Shown here one piece after another: positions 6,181 through 6,991 of a stretch of 6,991 nt of DNA. This DNA comes from Candidatus Bathyarchaeota archaeon (lineage in GTDB: Archaea; Thermoproteota; Bathyarchaeia; 40CM-2-53-6). The stretch covers positions 5,813-12,803 of the forward strand of contig VBBB01000120.1 in the NCBI GenBank assembly GCA_005882955.1, given 5' to 3'. The notes under the pieces were generated by a model. That model saw only the letters and a list, made by a program, of their open reading frames with translations. It had not been told where the DNA came from and searched no databases. Position 1 is the stretch's first letter. Every line of letters begins with the position of its first letter. Both the position numbers and the translations under genes were made by a program.

Positions 6181-6197
6181 CGGTGTAGAGTGTTGCC

Positions 6198-6202
6198 TAA
6201 AA
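6198..6202 (-). promoter_or_regulatory. Possible proximal TATA box for arfC
   Basis: The minus strand reads TTTTA here, centred 20 bases before ATG 6180 and 32 before ATG 6168. With the usual archaeal spacing of about 25 bases, transcription would begin near 6175, leaving ATG 6168 as the first Met with a very short leader. It competes with the symmetric AT box at 6225-6232, which would instead give a leader of about 23 bases for ATG 6180. Confidence 0.3.
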
Positions 6203-6224
6203 GACCGAATCTGATCGGCGTCTG

Positions 6225-6232
6225 ATTAATTA
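6225..6232. promoter_or_regulatory. Symmetric TATA-like box in the arfC / LLM divergent region
   Basis: ATTAATTA lies in a 72-base divergent gap within a near-palindrome (about 6222-6233, ten of twelve positions symmetric). To the right it is centred about 25 bases before GTG 6253, which fits a leaderless LLM transcript starting at its first codon. To the left it would start transcription near 6203, giving the arfC mRNA a leader of about 23 bases. One core box may therefore serve both genes. A GGAGGG at 6235-6240 might otherwise act as a ribosome site for the LLM gene, though 12 bases from GTG is far. Confidence 0.45.
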
Positions 6233-6252
6233 GCGGAGGGACGTATCGAGGA

Positions 6253-6991
6253 GTGCGGGATTCGTTGCGAAAAGAGGATGCTACGTCCCGGAGTCGGGAA
6301 CCGGAGTTCGGCATCAGTATTACGCCCTACAGTAGTAGTGCGGACAATATTTTCAATATCGCAAAGACAGCCGACGAAGTGGGCCTAGAGATTATCGGTA
6401 TTCAGGATCATCCGTACAATGGTAGTTTCCTTGATACGTGGACCCTGATTAGCGCCTTGGCGGCGTCCACTAGGAAAATTAGGTATTTTCCAGACGTTAG
6501 CGATCTACCCATGAGAGCACCTGCAATCTTGGCAAAATCGGTCGCTACACTGGATATCCTGACGAAAGGACGCATAGAGTTGGGCCTGGGGACGGGTGCG
6601 TTCTGGGATGCTATCCAGTCGTGGGGCGGGACTAGGAGAACTCCTAGTGAAGCTGTTGCAGCGTACGAGGAAGCGCTACAGGTTATTCATCTCATCTGGA
6701 ACTATGGCAAAGATCGTAGTCGTGTAAGTTTTCCTGGAAAATATTACCGGCTGGAAAATGCCCAAGCAGGTCCGAGCCCCTATCATCGGATAAGCATCTG
6801 GACTGGCGCGGTTGGGCCGCGTATGATGCGGCTTATCGGCAGACTAACGGATGGCTGGGTTAATCCGCTCAGTACCTATACGTCAAGCGACGAGATAAGG
6901 GGACGACAACGGCTTATCGACGAGTCGGCGAAGAAGAACGGTAGATCACCAGAATCGATCAGACGAATCGCTCAGGTTGTCGGCGTGATCG
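6253..6991 (+). CDS. LLM-class (luciferase-like) oxidoreductase, probably F420-dependent; 3' end beyond window
   Basis: Members of this TIM-barrel family use F420 or FMN for hydride transfer; the known archaeal and actinobacterial ones are mostly F420-dependent. The 246 visible residues contain FGISITPYSSSADNIFNIAKTADEVGLEIIGIQDHPYN (19-56) with the typical early barrel strand and DHPY motif, DTWTLISALAASTRKIRYFPDVSDLPMRAPAILAKSVATLDILTKGRIELGLGTG (61-115), which forms the cofactor-binding core, and ISIWTGAVGPRMMRLIGRLTDGWVNPL (180-206), the late phosphate-binding region. Full members have about 300-350 residues, so perhaps a quarter is missing at the right edge. No ATG precedes the domain. 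GTG 6253 fits the AT box at 6225-6232 as a leaderless start, and TTG 6265, with GGAG 11 bases upstream, is the alternative; the 18 extra residues before FGIS are polar and unconserved-looking. It diverges from arfC. Substrate is unknown. Confidence 0.9.
   Translation, partial: MRDSLRKEDATSRSREPEFGISITPYSSSADNIFNIAKTADEVGLEIIGIQDHPYNGSFLDTWTLISALAASTRKIRYFPDVSDLPMRAPAILAKSVATLDILTKGRIELGLGTGAFWDAIQSWGGTRRTPSEAVAAYEEALQVIHLIWNYGKDRSRVSFPGKYYRLENAQAGPSPYHRISIWTGAVGPRMMRLIGRLTDGWVNPLSTYTSSDEIRGRQRLIDESAKKNGRSPESIRRIAQVVGVI

Overview
The window looks archaeal, most likely from the Nitrososphaeria/Thaumarchaeota side of Thermoproteota or a relative; this placement is inferred from gene content and protein style only. 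Supporting points are an archaeal-type initiation factor 1 (SUI1/eIF1 fold), a gamma-alpha fused 2-oxoacid:ferredoxin oxidoreductase subunit, an archaeal-type RibD-C diaminopyrimidine reductase, two probable F420-type oxidoreductases, AT-rich TATA-like boxes at promoter-like distances, and several genes without a clear Shine-Dalgarno site. No rRNA, tRNA, CRISPR, insertion sequence or phage gene is visible. Coding density is high: no gene-free stretch exceeds about 125 bases.

Left part (1-3548, all minus strand, read right to left): an FAD-dependent disulfide oxidoreductase (3548-2112), aIF1 (2099-1797) and an F420-type PPOX/split-barrel oxidoreductase (about 1800-1366) form a tight cluster with a 12-base gap and then an apparent CTGA overlap. 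After a 122-base gap with a TATA-like box comes an 8-cysteine microprotein of 37 residues (1243-1130). Then comes the fused gamma-alpha subunit of a 2-oxoacid:ferredoxin oxidoreductase (1087 to beyond the left edge). The PPOX gene and the microprotein are missed by a simple ATG-to-stop or long-ORF search. The PPOX gene has no ATG, GTG or TTG start. The oxidoreductase has only an ATG that falls inside its expected first beta strand.

Middle and right (3549-6991): a 77-base divergent intergenic region separates the disulfide reductase from a plus-strand TRIC/UPF0126 membrane channel protein (3626-4252). Facing it on the minus strand is a two-gene unit: the diaminopyrimidine reductase of archaeal riboflavin synthesis (6180-5497), followed 4 bases later by an AlkZ-like winged-helix DNA glycosylase (5492-4317). 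Diverging from the reductase across a near-palindromic AT-rich promoter is an LLM-class (luciferase-like, probably F420-dependent) oxidoreductase (6253 to beyond the right edge).

The common thread is redox and flavin/deazaflavin chemistry. The window carries a ferredoxin-linked 2-oxoacid oxidoreductase, a thiol-disulfide flavoenzyme, two candidate F420 enzymes, and a step in the pathway whose product feeds both riboflavin and the deazaflavin Fo. The least explained elements are the Cys-rich microprotein joined in phase to the oxidoreductase, the mycothione-reductase-like features of the disulfide reductase, and the non-canonical start of the PPOX gene.
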